From CAWCUU01 sp963798855 (GTDB lineage: Bacteria > Gemmatimonadota > Gemmatimonadetes > Longimicrobiales > RSA9): DNA of 64,000 bases. Under the pieces are notes generated by a model, which did no database searches, had not been told where the DNA came from, and saw nothing but the letters and a program-made list of their open reading frames with translations. Below, in pieces: positions 34,034 through 42,762 of this stretch. The stretch is from positions 248,001 through 312,000 of the forward strand of contig CAWCUU010000002.1 of assembly GCA_963798855.1 (NCBI GenBank), in the 5' to 3' direction. Positions within the stretch are counted from its first letter, which is position 1. Every line of letters starts with the position of its first letter. The position numbers and the translations under genes were made by a program.

Positions 34034-35388
34034 GCGCACCACGCGTCGTCGTCTGTGACGACGAGATGCTGATCCGGATGTGGCTCCAGGAGCACCTCCG
34101 GGAGCAGGGCTACGACGCGGAGGCGGTCGGCGACGGCACCTCCCTGCTCGATCTGCTGAACCGCCTGCCGGTCGACCTCGTGTTGCTGGACCTGCGCCTG
34201 CCCGACGGTTCCGGCATCGATCTCCTGCCCCGGATCCACGCGATCGACCGCACGCTCCCCGTAATCATGATCACCGCCTACGGCGAGGTGGAAACCGCCG
34301 TGGCCGCCGTCAGAGCCGGCGCGCACCACTTCCTCGAGAAGCCGATCCAGCTCCCGGAGCTGTTCCTGCTCATCGAGCAGGCCCGCGAGACCCGACAGCT
34401 CCACCGCGAGCTCGAGCAGTACCGCGAGGGCTTCCGCTGGCAGTTCGCCAATGTGACGCTCGTCGGCCGCTCTCACGCCATGCGACGCGTCGCCGAGCTC
34501 GTTCTCCGCCTCGCCCGCAAGGGCAGCGCGGCCAACGTCCTCATCCGCGGCGAGAGCGGAACCGGAAAGGACGTCGTCGCCCGCGCGATCCACGCCCGCG
34601 GGCCGCGCGCCGCCCGCCCATTCGTCGCCGTCAACTGCACGGTTCTGCCGGAGCACCTGCTCGAGAGCGAGCTGTTCGGCCACGAAGCCGGCGCCTATAC
34701 GGATGCGAAGGGAGTCAAGCGCGGCCTCTTCGAGATCGCACACAATGGCACGATCCTGCTCGACGAGATCGGCGACATGCCGATCGGCGCCCAGGCCAAG
34801 CTGCTCGGCTTCCTCGAGACCCACTCGTTCCGACGCGTCGGCGGCGTGCGCGACATCGAGGTCGACGTGCACGTCATCGCCGCGACCAACCGCAACCTCG
34901 AGGCGGCGGTCGCCGCCGGTCAGTTCCGCGAGGACCTGTTCTACCGCCTCAGCGTGATCCCGATCGAGCTGCCGCCGCTGCGCGAGCGCCCGGAGGACAT
35001 CGCTCCGATCGCCCTCCACTTCGTTGACTCTCTCTGCCGCGAGATGCGCGTGCCCTGCCGCGAGGTGACCGCCCCGGCGCTCGCCGCCTTCGAGGCTCAT
35101 CCATGGCCGGGGAACGCGCGCGAGATCCGCAACACCGTCGAGCGCATCCTCCTGCTCGAGGACGAAGGGCCGATCACCGCCGACAGCCTGCCCTTCGCCG
35201 CCCCCGCAGCTCGCGTCCGGCCCCGCTTCGTGCTTCCGCCCGCCGGCGTCAGCCTCGACGAGATCGAGCGCGAGCTGATCTGTCAGGCGCTCGAGCGCAC
35301 CGACGGTAACAAGACCGGAGCGGCCCGACTGCTCGGCCTTTCCCGCGACACGCTGCGCTACCGGCTCGAGAAGTACGGCCTCGCCTGA
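34030..35388 (+). CDS. NtrC-family sigma-54-dependent response regulator (system 2)
   Basis: 452-aa activator. Receiver 5-118 with D54 (VLLDLRLPDG) and K104. AAA+ 142-370 with Walker A GESGTGKD (174-181), Walker B ILLDEIGD (242-249) and R-finger block FYRLSVIPIELPPLRERPED. A Fis-type helix-turn-helix is at about 425-448 (KTGAARLLGLSRDTLRYRL). The sigma-54 contact loop reads GAYTDA (221-226) rather than GAFTGA; the Phe-to-Tyr change is known to be tolerated, and the Gly-to-Asp change occurs in some family members. GTG at 34030 overlaps the kinase stop. It should activate the kinase promoter and the cytochrome operon promoter. Confidence 0.95.
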   Translation: MSAPRVVVCDDEMLIRMWLQEHLREQGYDAEAVGDGTSLLDLLNRLPVDLVLLDLRLPDGSGIDLLPRIHAIDRTLPVIMITAYGEVETAVAAVRAGAHHFLEKPIQLPELFLLIEQARETRQLHRELEQYREGFRWQFANVTLVGRSHAMRRVAELVLRLARKGSAANVLIRGESGTGKDVVARAIHARGPRAARPFVAVNCTVLPEHLLESELFGHEAGAYTDAKGVKRGLFEIAHNGTILLDEIGDMPIGAQAKLLGFLETHSFRRVGGVRDIEVDVHVIAATNRNLEAAVAAGQFREDLFYRLSVIPIELPPLRERPEDIAPIALHFVDSLCREMRVPCREVTAPALAAFEAHPWPGNAREIRNTVERILLLEDEGPITADSLPFAAPAARVRPRFVLPPAGVSLDEIERELICQALERTDGNKTGAARLLGLSRDTLRYRLEKYGLA

Positions 35389-35411
35389 ACGGAGCCGCAC
35401 AGGCCCCGGAC

Positions 35412-35427
35412 TGCGTGAAATGCCCCA
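35412..35427. promoter_or_regulatory. Enhancer-like site upstream of the cytochrome operon
   Basis: TGCGTGAAATGCCCCA matches the system 2 palindrome (TGGGGCAAATGCCCC plus A) at 13 of 16 positions, with one half-site (TGCCCC) intact. A weaker C-rich similarity follows at about 35434-35450. They lie about 105 and 82 bp upstream of the sigma-54-like element at 35524-35539. Confidence 0.5.
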
Positions 35428-35523
35428 CGGCTGCGCGCGATTTCCCCCATTCGGGTACGGGCCGCGTTTCGACGAATCCCGCTAACATCCATGCGTAACT
35501 ACACTTAGAACGATCCGTCCGCG

Positions 35524-35539
35524 GGGCACGCCTGTTGAC
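35524..35539 (+). promoter_or_regulatory. Sigma-54-like promoter of the multiheme cytochrome operon
   Basis: GGGCACGCCTGTTGAC contains the full GGCACG of the -24 element and TTG of the -12 element at the correct spacing; the -12 GC is GA. Transcription from near 35550 leaves a 28-nt leader with GGGAGG before the ATG at 35578. It is the only promoter-like sequence I see for the eight-gene operon. Confidence 0.6.
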
Positions 35540-35577
35540 GTTAGAAGCGGGCGAGGCCAACTCGTCCGGGAGGCGAC

Positions 35578-36072
35578 ATGGGCCCGCTGACAGCGCGAAC
35601 GCCGGATCGGCCGTCGACGGTCGAGGAGGAGTCCGCCGACCCGATCGGCTCGGTCACGATCAGCGCGGGGCTGGCGACGGGCTTTCTGCTGGGCGGGGTC
35701 GTGATGGCGGTGGGGGTGATGAGGATGGACCTGCGGCCAGGCGCGATCCTGGGGGCGATGTCGGTGCTCTACCTCTTCGGCGTCATGTCGGGACTGCTGC
35801 TGGGATCTCTGCTGGCCGTGCTGGGCCGTCCCGACGGCGTGACGCGCCCGGAGGCGATGACCCGCGTGCGGTCTGCGCTCCTTATGTCGGTGCCGCTGCT
35901 GGCCCTGGGGTGGCTGGTCTCGGCGGCGATGGCGCTGACCGGGGTCGTGCTGCGGTCGGGCCCGTGGCCGCTGCTGCTGCTGGTGGCGGTGTCGTGGGGG
36001 GTCGCGGGGGTGGTGGGGATCTGGGCTGCGGTGGCGGGGACGAAGGCGTTGTGGAATGCGCTGGTGCGTTGA
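35578..36072 (+). CDS. Four-helix membrane protein, first gene of the cytochrome operon
   Basis: 164-aa inner-membrane protein. After a 25-residue hydrophilic N-terminus come four helices: about 27-47 (ISAGLATGFLLGGVVMAVGV), 56-83, 100-124 and 130-155. It has no histidine in a membrane-helix position that would suggest b-heme binding, and no CXXCH. I do not recognise a family. As first gene of the sigma-54-like operon, it may be an anchor or assembly subunit of the electron-transfer complex; this is inference from position only. GGGAGG precedes the ATG. Confidence 0.75.
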   Translation: MGPLTARTPDRPSTVEEESADPIGSVTISAGLATGFLLGGVVMAVGVMRMDLRPGAILGAMSVLYLFGVMSGLLLGSLLAVLGRPDGVTRPEAMTRVRSALLMSVPLLALGWLVSAAMALTGVVLRSGPWPLLLLVAVSWGVAGVVGIWAAVAGTKALWNALVR

Positions 36073-36152
36073 GGGGACCGCCTCTCCAGGCGTCGCCTCC
36101 GATCGAGACAGGAGTCAGCCGGCGAAGCCGTCGGTGCGAAAGGGAGGGCTCG

Positions 36153-37601
36153 ATGTCGGGAAAGCGCTCATTGGTCTGCGGATCGTCGATCCTCGCGGCG
36201 CTCGTGCTGGCGTCGTGCGTCGACAGCCGTGAAGTCCTGGTGCCGACGCCGCTCTACACGCAGCCGCCCGCCGCGGCTCAGGGATTCCTCGGCTACAGCG
36301 ATCTGCCGACGAAGACGCCCGTGTGCGGCAACTGCCACGTGGGGCACTTCAACGAATGGAAGGGGACGGCCCATTCGCATGCGTGGGCGGACCTGCAGGC
36401 CAGCGATCACGTGCAGCCATCCTGCGAGGCGTGCCACTCGGTCGGCGACTATGGCAACTTCGTCACGGACTCAATGGTCGCGTTCAAGGCGACGCGGGAC
36501 GACCGCTACCAGGACGTGCAGTGCGAAAGCTGTCATGGTCCGGGACTGACGCACGTGACGGATCCCGATGCGTCGCAGCCGCTGGCGTCGATTCTGGTCG
36601 GGCTCGACCTCACGAACGGCTGCGGCGAGTGCCACAGCGGCAGCCACAACCCGTTCCTCGAGGAGTGGTCGCAGTCGGCGCACGGGTTGGTGTCGCATCA
36701 GGGCACGGCGGTGAGATCCGCAGCCGGGGGTGGGTCCTGCCTGGAATGCCACTCCGGGGAAGGCGTGCTGAAGGCGTGGGGTGAGGATCCGAACTTCCTG
36801 GAGAAGGACAGCCTGGAGGCGAACGACGGGCACATCGCCATCACCTGCGCCGTGTGCCACGACCCGCACGACGCCACGAACGACAAGCAGCTGCGCTATC
36901 CGATCGACGTCGCCAGCATCAATGACAACCTGTGCATGAAGTGTCACCACTACCGGCCCGTGCCGGAGGTGACGTCCTCGCGCGGCCCAATGTCGCCGGA
37001 GGGTCCGCTGCTGCTCGGGCAGGCCGGCTGGCGCTCACCGGACTTCGGCCCGACGGCCACGGATATCCGCGCGACCCACGGGTCGAGCGCGAACGTGGAT
37101 CTGTGCGTGACCTGTCACGTCGCCCGCCTCGACGTGACCGACGGGAGCGGGGCCACCGTCTTCAACTCGACCGGCCATCTGTTCGTCGCCACACCGTGCC
37201 TGGATGCGGACGGCAAGCCCACGGCGGAGGAGGGGTGCGACGAGGCGCAGCGCAGCTTCGCGGCGTGCTCGAGCGCCGGCTGCCACGGCGAGCCCGCGAA
37301 CGCCCGGCATGCCGAGGAGGTGGCGCGGACGCGGATCGACGCCCTCGTGGAGGAGGTGAACGCGCTGCTCGCGCTCGTGCCCGCATCCGAGTTCAGCACC
37401 GACAATGCGGTGATCACGACCGCGGAGGGAGCGAAGTTCAACGCGGCGCTGGGCGCCCTCCCCGGTTCGCCGATCCACAACCCGTTCCTCATGGAAGCGC
37501 TGTTGACGGGCAGCATCAAGCAGCTGGAGAAGGACTACGGGGTTCAGGCGGCCGTCGGCGTCAGTCTCGACAACGTCCTCCCAGCGACGACACGGCGGTA
37601 G
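36153..37601 (+). CDS. Nonaheme c-type cytochrome lipoprotein
   Basis: 482-aa exported cytochrome. The signal ends in lipobox VLASC, so the mature protein is lipid-anchored, perhaps at the outer membrane. It has eight CXXCH sites (CGNCH, CEACH, CESCH, CGECH, CLECH, CAVCH, CMKCH, CVTCH) in residues 55-320 and one CX4CH (CSSAGCH) near 375. The final 100 residues are helical without hemes. GGGAGG precedes the ATG at 36153. The pattern resembles cytochrome c554-like and decaheme folds used in periplasmic or surface electron transfer. It is the first of four multiheme genes of the operon. Confidence 0.92.
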   Translation: MSGKRSLVCGSSILAALVLASCVDSREVLVPTPLYTQPPAAAQGFLGYSDLPTKTPVCGNCHVGHFNEWKGTAHSHAWADLQASDHVQPSCEACHSVGDYGNFVTDSMVAFKATRDDRYQDVQCESCHGPGLTHVTDPDASQPLASILVGLDLTNGCGECHSGSHNPFLEEWSQSAHGLVSHQGTAVRSAAGGGSCLECHSGEGVLKAWGEDPNFLEKDSLEANDGHIAITCAVCHDPHDATNDKQLRYPIDVASINDNLCMKCHHYRPVPEVTSSRGPMSPEGPLLLGQAGWRSPDFGPTATDIRATHGSSANVDLCVTCHVARLDVTDGSGATVFNSTGHLFVATPCLDADGKPTAEEGCDEAQRSFAACSSAGCHGEPANARHAEEVARTRIDALVEEVNALLALVPASEFSTDNAVITTAEGAKFNAALGALPGSPIHNPFLMEALLTGSIKQLEKDYGVQAAVGVSLDNVLPATTRR

Positions 37602-37634
37602 CGGCGGCGACCCGGACTCCGTTCCGAGGCCGAG

Positions 37635-38456
37635 ATGCGGACAGGGGCGATGCGCTGGCTGGCGATGGCCGTTGCGGCCAGCGCTGCGTGCGGCGGCGAC
37701 GGGCGGGGCGGCAACCCGCCCGCCGCCGCCGACAGCGCCACCGATAGCGGGACCGTCGCCGCGTCACCCGTGGACAGCGCCGCCACGATGGCCGCTGAGA
37801 CGGCCACCGTGGCCGTGATGCCGACCTCCCTCATCGGTTTCTCGCACGCGCGCCACCGCGGGCTGGATTGTCACCGCTGCCACGGCGAGGTCGCCGGCCA
37901 CGCCTCCCACGCCGGCGTCGCATGCAAGGACTGTCACGCGCCGCCCCCGGCGCCTGCAAAGGAAGTCGGACCCGCCGACTGCGGGTCGTGCCATCACGCC
38001 GGTGCTCAGGGCCGCGCCTGTACCGCGTGCCATCAGCCGGGTCAGCGGGGTGCGACGTCGCTGACGGTTAGCCTGAAGCTTTCCGTGTGGTCGGCGCCGC
38101 GGACGCGCGAGCTGGAGTTCGACCACCGTCGCCACGCGGATCTGCAGTGCCGGACCTGCCATACGGACGCTCCCGCCTTCGCGGCTCGTCCGGATTGCGG
38201 CACCTGTCACGCCCACCACGCAGGCGGAGCGGACTGTCGGGTGTGCCACCCATCCCCTCCGGCGGGTGCGCACACCGCGGCAGCCCACTCCGGCTGCGCG
38301 GGTGCGGGCTGTCACAGCGATCCCCCGGTGAGGAGCGCGACGGTCTCGCGTCCGGAGTGCCTCCTGTGCCACCCGGACCGCGTCGACCACGAGCCGGGCA
38401 AGGTGTGCGCGCGATGCCACATGCCCGAGAGCGCGTCGGAAGGAGCACGCCGATGA
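37635..38456 (+). CDS. Decaheme c7/c3-like cytochrome lipoprotein
   Basis: 273-aa exported cytochrome. The signal peptide ends near AASAAC, a possible lipobox, followed by a 40-residue Ala/Thr/Ser linker. Nine CXXCH motifs (CHRCH, CKDCH, CGSCH, CTACH, CRTCH, CGTCH, CRVCH, CLLCH, CARCH) and one CX4CH (CAGAGCH) are packed into 200 residues, with upstream His such as SHARHRGLDC and FDHRRHADLQC acting as distal ligands. This spacing is that of the c3/c7 (class III) family. The stop overlaps the beta-barrel start (ATGA). Confidence 0.92.
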   Translation: MRTGAMRWLAMAVAASAACGGDGRGGNPPAAADSATDSGTVAASPVDSAATMAAETATVAVMPTSLIGFSHARHRGLDCHRCHGEVAGHASHAGVACKDCHAPPPAPAKEVGPADCGSCHHAGAQGRACTACHQPGQRGATSLTVSLKLSVWSAPRTRELEFDHRRHADLQCRTCHTDAPAFAARPDCGTCHAHHAGGADCRVCHPSPPAGAHTAAAHSGCAGAGCHSDPPVRSATVSRPECLLCHPDRVDHEPGKVCARCHMPESASEGARR

Positions 38457-39923
38457 AGACGACCATCCTCGCCGCGCTCGCGCTCGTGATACCGCTCGCG
38501 GGGGCGAATCCCGCCTCGGCGCAGGCCGTACGGATCACGGGAACGACTTCCGTCCGCTACATCGAGCTCCGGCCGCTCCGGCGGGACAGCGTGGGGATCG
38601 GCGTCACGCAGGGGGACGGTCCGCTACGGCTCACCGACGACGGCCGGACCGTGGAGTGCGTCGGCGAGGCCGAGTACTGCTACTTCTACGGCAGCGCGGA
38701 CGTCGCCTCGACGATGCCCGCGCTGCAGGATCTCACCGTGAGCGCGTGGGGATTCGGTCGCGGTCTCCGCTTCTACGGACACCTGCGCGGCCGGGCCGTC
38801 GTCGCCGGTGAGAGCTCGCTGTGGCCGCTGGCGGACGACCGGTTCGACGCACTGGAAGGGTACGTGGAGCTGGAGCGCACGACCTTCCGCATCCGCGCCG
38901 GCAGGCAGTGGGAGATCGGCGGCCTCGGCTTCGGCAACTTCAATGGGGCATCGGTGCTGCTGCGACCACTGCGGAATGCCAGCCTCGAGGTCTACGGAGG
39001 CTGGAGCCTGCAGACCGGGCTGAACGAGCCGATCACGAGCGGCGCGCTCGCCGCGGTCGAGCCGTACGCGCCCGATGACCGCGGCCTGCTGCTCGGCTCT
39101 CGCCTTCAGGGTCGACCGCTTCCCGCGCTCTCCGTTTCGGCGGCGTACGAGCGACGGATCCGGCAGGATCGGGCGGGCCTGTACTCCGAGCGGGTCGCGA
39201 CGGATGGCCTGCTGCGCGGCTCCCGCGCCTCCCTGGACTGGGCCGCTCAGCTCGACCTCGCGACCGGGGAGGCGAACGAGCTCCGCATCAGGGCTCTCTT
39301 TGAACCGGCTTCGACGCTGACGCTCCGCGCCTTCGCGCGCCAGCATCGGCCCTACTTCGACCTGTGGACGATCTGGGGAGCGTTCGCCCCCGTCGGCTTC
39401 CGGGAAGCGGGCGCCGGTGCGAGCTGGCGTCGCGAAGACGGGCTGCAGATCGAATGCGCGGGCTTCGCGGCGCCACTACCTCGACACGGACGCCGACCTC
39501 GGCTTCGCACCGATCCGCTCCAATGGCTGGTCCGCGCTGGTGACCGGGACGATGCGGCCCGCAGAGGCCTGGATCGTCGACGCACAGTACGGGATCGACC
39601 TGGGCTTCGGCGCCGGCAAGAGTCAGGTGGGCGTGCGTGTGCAGCGCGCAATGGGCGAGAGGCTGTCCCTCGCGGTCCGCGCGGACGCGTTCCAGACGGC
39701 GGACGAGCTGCGCGTGAGTCACGGAACCGTGCTCGGCCTCGGCGTGGACGGCGGCTTGACGATCGGCCCGCGGAGCCGCGTCGACGGCTCGATCGCGACG
39801 TACCGTCACCAGCCGGGAGCGAGCGAGGACGGTCCCGACTGGAGTCAGCTGCGGGCGAGCGTCTCCTTCAGCTGGACGGTGGGCGCCGAGCCGGGGATGG
39901 ACGGCGCGGGAGGCCTGCAATGA
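38453..39923 (+). pseudogene. Outer-membrane beta-barrel (porin-like) gene with one frameshift
   Basis: ATG 38453 opens a signal peptide (MKTTILAALALVIPLAGANP) cleaved at ASAQA, then alternating amphipathic strands of an outer-membrane barrel (for example LTVSAWGFGRGLRFYGHLRG, FRIRAGRQWEIGGLGFGNFN, LSVSAAYERRIRQDR). Near 39469 the frame breaks: the protein should continue FARHYLDTDADLGFAPIRS, which needs removal of one base from GCGGCGCCAC. The second frame runs to 39923 with more strands and ends SFSWTVGAEPG. The intact protein would be about 489 residues. By context it could be the sheath through which cytochromes cross the outer membrane, as MtrB/PioB or OmbB do, though it is shorter than those. 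A single base suggests sequencing error or recent mutation. Confidence 0.75.
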
Positions 39924-41392
39924 GATCTCCGCCGAATCCGCTGCCGTCGCTCGCGTCCGCGCTCCTGGGCTCTCTGGTGCTGCTCGCCCTCGGATCGGCG
40001 CACGCGGCTGGGCAGGCGTCCGACACCTTCCCGCACCAGCGGCACGAGCGGTTGTTCCCACAGTGCACCGTCTGCCACGCCGGCATTGTCACCGGGGTGC
40101 CCGCCGACGCGTTTCCCTCTCCCGCGGCGTGCCGGAACTGCCATGACGGCGAGGAGCGCGCGACGGTGACTTGGCGCGGGCCACGCGCGTGGGTCTCGAA
40201 CCTCGCCTTCTCGCACCCACGGCACGCCCAGGCCGTCGATTCCGCGGGCGAGCGCATCGCCTGCCTCGACTGTCACCGGCCCCCCGGGGAGAAGGGGTCG
40301 ATGGCCGTAGGCCGGCCCCAGCCCACGAGCTGTCTCCGCTGCCACGAGCACGCCGCGTCCGGGCACCTGGCCGCCGAGGCGCGCTGCACGACCTGCCACG
40401 TGCCGCTCGTGGAAACGCCTCTGCCCGCGTCCGCGATCGCCGCTCTGCCGAGGCCGCCGGATCACTCCGCTCCGGAGTTCGTGCTCGCGCACGCGCCGGC
40501 GGGGCCGCAGGCCGCCGTCGCGCGATGCGCCGTCTGCCACGCCCGCGAGAGCTGCCAGCGCTGCCACCGCAACGCGTCGTCCCTGCCGGCCATCATGGCG
40601 CTGCAGCCCGATCCTCGGGTGGCTTCCCTCGTGAGCAGCCGCGCCCCCACTCATCCGCGCCCGACGACGCACGCATCCGGCAGCTGGTCGTGGAAGCACG
40701 GGCTGGCAGCCTCGAACGGCACGGAATCCGGGGCGTGGACTCAGACCGGCGCGAGCTCGAGGCTCTCCGCCGCCTGCGCGAACTGCCACGTCCGGACCGA
40801 CTGCCGGAGCTGCCACCGCCAGGGCGATACGCGCGCGATCGAGGCGCTGCCCCGGGATTCGGGGGCCGCGGCCGCCTCCGATACCCGCCGCACCTCCCGA
40901 CGCGTGCACCCCGCCGGCTTCCTGAAGGATCATCCCGCCGAGGCCTCGGCGAGCAGCGCGTGCGGCTCCTGCCACGCCCGCAGCTTCTGCGTCGAATGCC
41001 ACCAGGGTCAGCAGGCGAAGTACCACCCGCGGAACTTCGTCGCGCGTCACGGAAGTGATGCTTACGGAGCGGACACGCAGTGCTCGGCGTGTCACAGCAC
41101 CGAAGCCTTCTGCAGGAGCTGTCACCTGCAGACCGGACGAGGAGCCCGGAGCCGAACCGGCGCGGTGTTCCACAGTGGTCAGTCCCTCTGGCTGTTGAAC
41201 CACGGGGAGGCGGCACGGCAGGGGCTGGAGGCGTGCGCCGGCTGCCACACACAGGCGAGCTGCGCCCAGTGCCACTCGGCGACGGGAGGCTGGGGCGTCG
41301 ATCCGCACCCGGCCGGCTTCGACGCGAAGCGGGCACAGCAGAAGAACGCGCAACGCTGTCTCCTCTGTCACGCGGAGCTGCCCGGTGGATAG
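39920..41392 (+). CDS. Hexadecaheme c-type cytochrome
   Basis: 490-aa periplasmic cytochrome with a cleavable signal (SLVLLALGSAHAAGQA). I count sixteen CXXCH motifs, from CTVCH near residue 48 to CLLCH near 483, with frequent upstream His ligands (FPHQRHERLF, FSHPRHAQAV). It is built from c7-like modules separated by a Ser/Thr-rich middle (about 240-300). No lipobox or helix anchor is seen, so it is probably soluble in the periplasm or plugs the barrel encoded immediately upstream. ATG overlaps the barrel stop (ATGA); the stop overlaps the next gene by eight bases. This co-translation supports one complex. Confidence 0.92.
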   Translation: MRSPPNPLPSLASALLGSLVLLALGSAHAAGQASDTFPHQRHERLFPQCTVCHAGIVTGVPADAFPSPAACRNCHDGEERATVTWRGPRAWVSNLAFSHPRHAQAVDSAGERIACLDCHRPPGEKGSMAVGRPQPTSCLRCHEHAASGHLAAEARCTTCHVPLVETPLPASAIAALPRPPDHSAPEFVLAHAPAGPQAAVARCAVCHARESCQRCHRNASSLPAIMALQPDPRVASLVSSRAPTHPRPTTHASGSWSWKHGLAASNGTESGAWTQTGASSRLSAACANCHVRTDCRSCHRQGDTRAIEALPRDSGAAAASDTRRTSRRVHPAGFLKDHPAEASASSACGSCHARSFCVECHQGQQAKYHPRNFVARHGSDAYGADTQCSACHSTEAFCRSCHLQTGRGARSRTGAVFHSGQSLWLLNHGEAARQGLEACAGCHTQASCAQCHSATGGWGVDPHPAGFDAKRAQQKNAQRCLLCHAELPGG

Positions 41393-42749
41393 CGGCCGGA
41401 TTCAGGCGGGCGCCCCGCGGGGTGGGCGCGGCGCGTGGCCGGCGCGACGCAGGAGCCGCGTCCGCGCATTGGCGGCGCATCTCGCGCTCGCGGTTTGCCT
41501 AGCCGGCGCGAGCCCGCTCCGGGCGCAGCAGCGGCCCACCTCGCGGAGCTGCATCGCCTGCCACACGAAGCAGAAGGACGCGCGGCTCGCCGATCCCGCG
41601 CGCACCTTCGAGCGCGACATCCACGCGGAGAAGGGACTGGGGTGCCTCGACTGCCACGGCAGCGTCCAGCACCGCGGCGCCGACCCCCGTGACATCAGCC
41701 CGCAGGCCGGGTTCCTCACGCGCCCGAGTCGTCTGGACATCCCCGCTCTCTGCGGTCGCTGTCACTCCGACGCCGAGTACATGAAGCGGTTCAACCCGAT
41801 GCTGCGCGTGGATCAGCTCGCGGAGTACCGCACATCGGTCCACGGTGAGCGTCTGTTGGGTTCGGGTGACACTCTGGTCGCGACCTGCGTGGACTGCCAC
41901 CCGGCGCACCGCATCCGGCCTCCGTCGGACCCCGCATCCTCCGTGGCCGCGACGCACGTCGCGGAGACGTGCGGGCACTGCCACGCGGACCCGCGACGCA
42001 TGAGCCGCTACGAGATCCCGACCGACCAGCTCCGGAAGTGGCGCGTCAGCGTGCACGGGGTGGCGATGCTCAAGAAGGGCGACACTTCGGCACCGACGTG
42101 CAACGACTGCCACGGCAACCACGGCGCGGCGCCCCCGGGCGTGGGCTCGGTCCGCAACGTGTGCGGCCAGTGTCACTCGCTGATCGGCGACCTCTTCGAC
42201 CAGAGCGGCCACCGTGAGCTGTTCGAGAAGGCCGACCTGCCCGGCTGCGTGACCTGCCACAGCAATCACGCGATCGTGAGCCCGACCGAGCGGACCCTCG
42301 CGCTCCGCGCGGAGACGGTGTGCCCGAAGTGTCACCAGCCGGGCGACACGGCGCTGGCCGCATTCCCGGCCATGCGCACCCTCATCGATTCGCTGCGTGC
42401 GACGTACGCCGCGGGCGAGGGGCTCCTGGCCGAAGCGCAGAACATGGGGATGGAGGTCAGTCAGGCGCAGTTCGAGCTGACGGACGCGACGAACGCGCTG
42501 ACGAAGGCGCGCACCGCGATCCACTCCTTTCAGGTGGCGGCCGTGGCGAAGGAGGCGGATGCAGGACTCGCGGTCGTCGCGCACGCGGAGGACCGCGGGC
42601 ACCGGGCGCTGGCGGAGCACCGTTTCCGGCGCATCGGACTCGCCATCTCGGTGGTCGTCATCCTGGCGCTGGTCAGCGCGCTGGCCCTGAAGCTCCGCGC
42701 CATCGAGCGGCGGCAGGCGGCTCGCCGAGACGCCGTCGGATACCAGTGA
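41385..42749 (+). CDS. Membrane-anchored nonaheme cytochrome c
   Basis: 454-aa cytochrome. The start is GTG 41385 inside the previous gene. A twin-Arg-rich stretch is followed by a signal-like segment (LAAHLALAVCLAGASPLRAQ). Nine CXXCH motifs (CIACH, CLDCH, CGRCH, CVDCH, CGHCH, CNDCH, CGQCH, CVTCH, CPKCH) lie in about residues 55-320, with SVHG and similar His-bearing segments between them (TSVHGERLL, VSVHGVAML). A long helical stretch (330-410) leads to a C-terminal helix (IGLAISVVVILALVSALALK) that anchors it in the inner membrane. Repeated SVHG plus CXXCH units are known from cytochromes that take electrons from quinol-oxidising complexes. It lies just before the Rieske gene. Confidence 0.9.
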   Translation: MDSGRIQAGAPRGGRGAWPARRRSRVRALAAHLALAVCLAGASPLRAQQRPTSRSCIACHTKQKDARLADPARTFERDIHAEKGLGCLDCHGSVQHRGADPRDISPQAGFLTRPSRLDIPALCGRCHSDAEYMKRFNPMLRVDQLAEYRTSVHGERLLGSGDTLVATCVDCHPAHRIRPPSDPASSVAATHVAETCGHCHADPRRMSRYEIPTDQLRKWRVSVHGVAMLKKGDTSAPTCNDCHGNHGAAPPGVGSVRNVCGQCHSLIGDLFDQSGHRELFEKADLPGCVTCHSNHAIVSPTERTLALRAETVCPKCHQPGDTALAAFPAMRTLIDSLRATYAAGEGLLAEAQNMGMEVSQAQFELTDATNALTKARTAIHSFQVAAVAKEADAGLAVVAHAEDRGHRALAEHRFRRIGLAISVVVILALVSALALKLRAIERRQAARRDAVGYQ

Positions 42750-42762
42750 CAGCGAGGAACGG

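Noticed and set aside
33316..35400. 694-codon minus-strand frame opposite system 2
   Set aside because: Exact antisense of the kinase and regulator, whose motifs are complete on the plus strand.
38087..38452. N-terminal extension of the beta-barrel frame into the decaheme gene
   Set aside because: The real barrel start is ATG 38453 with a signal peptide; the extension is an off-frame reading of the cytochrome.
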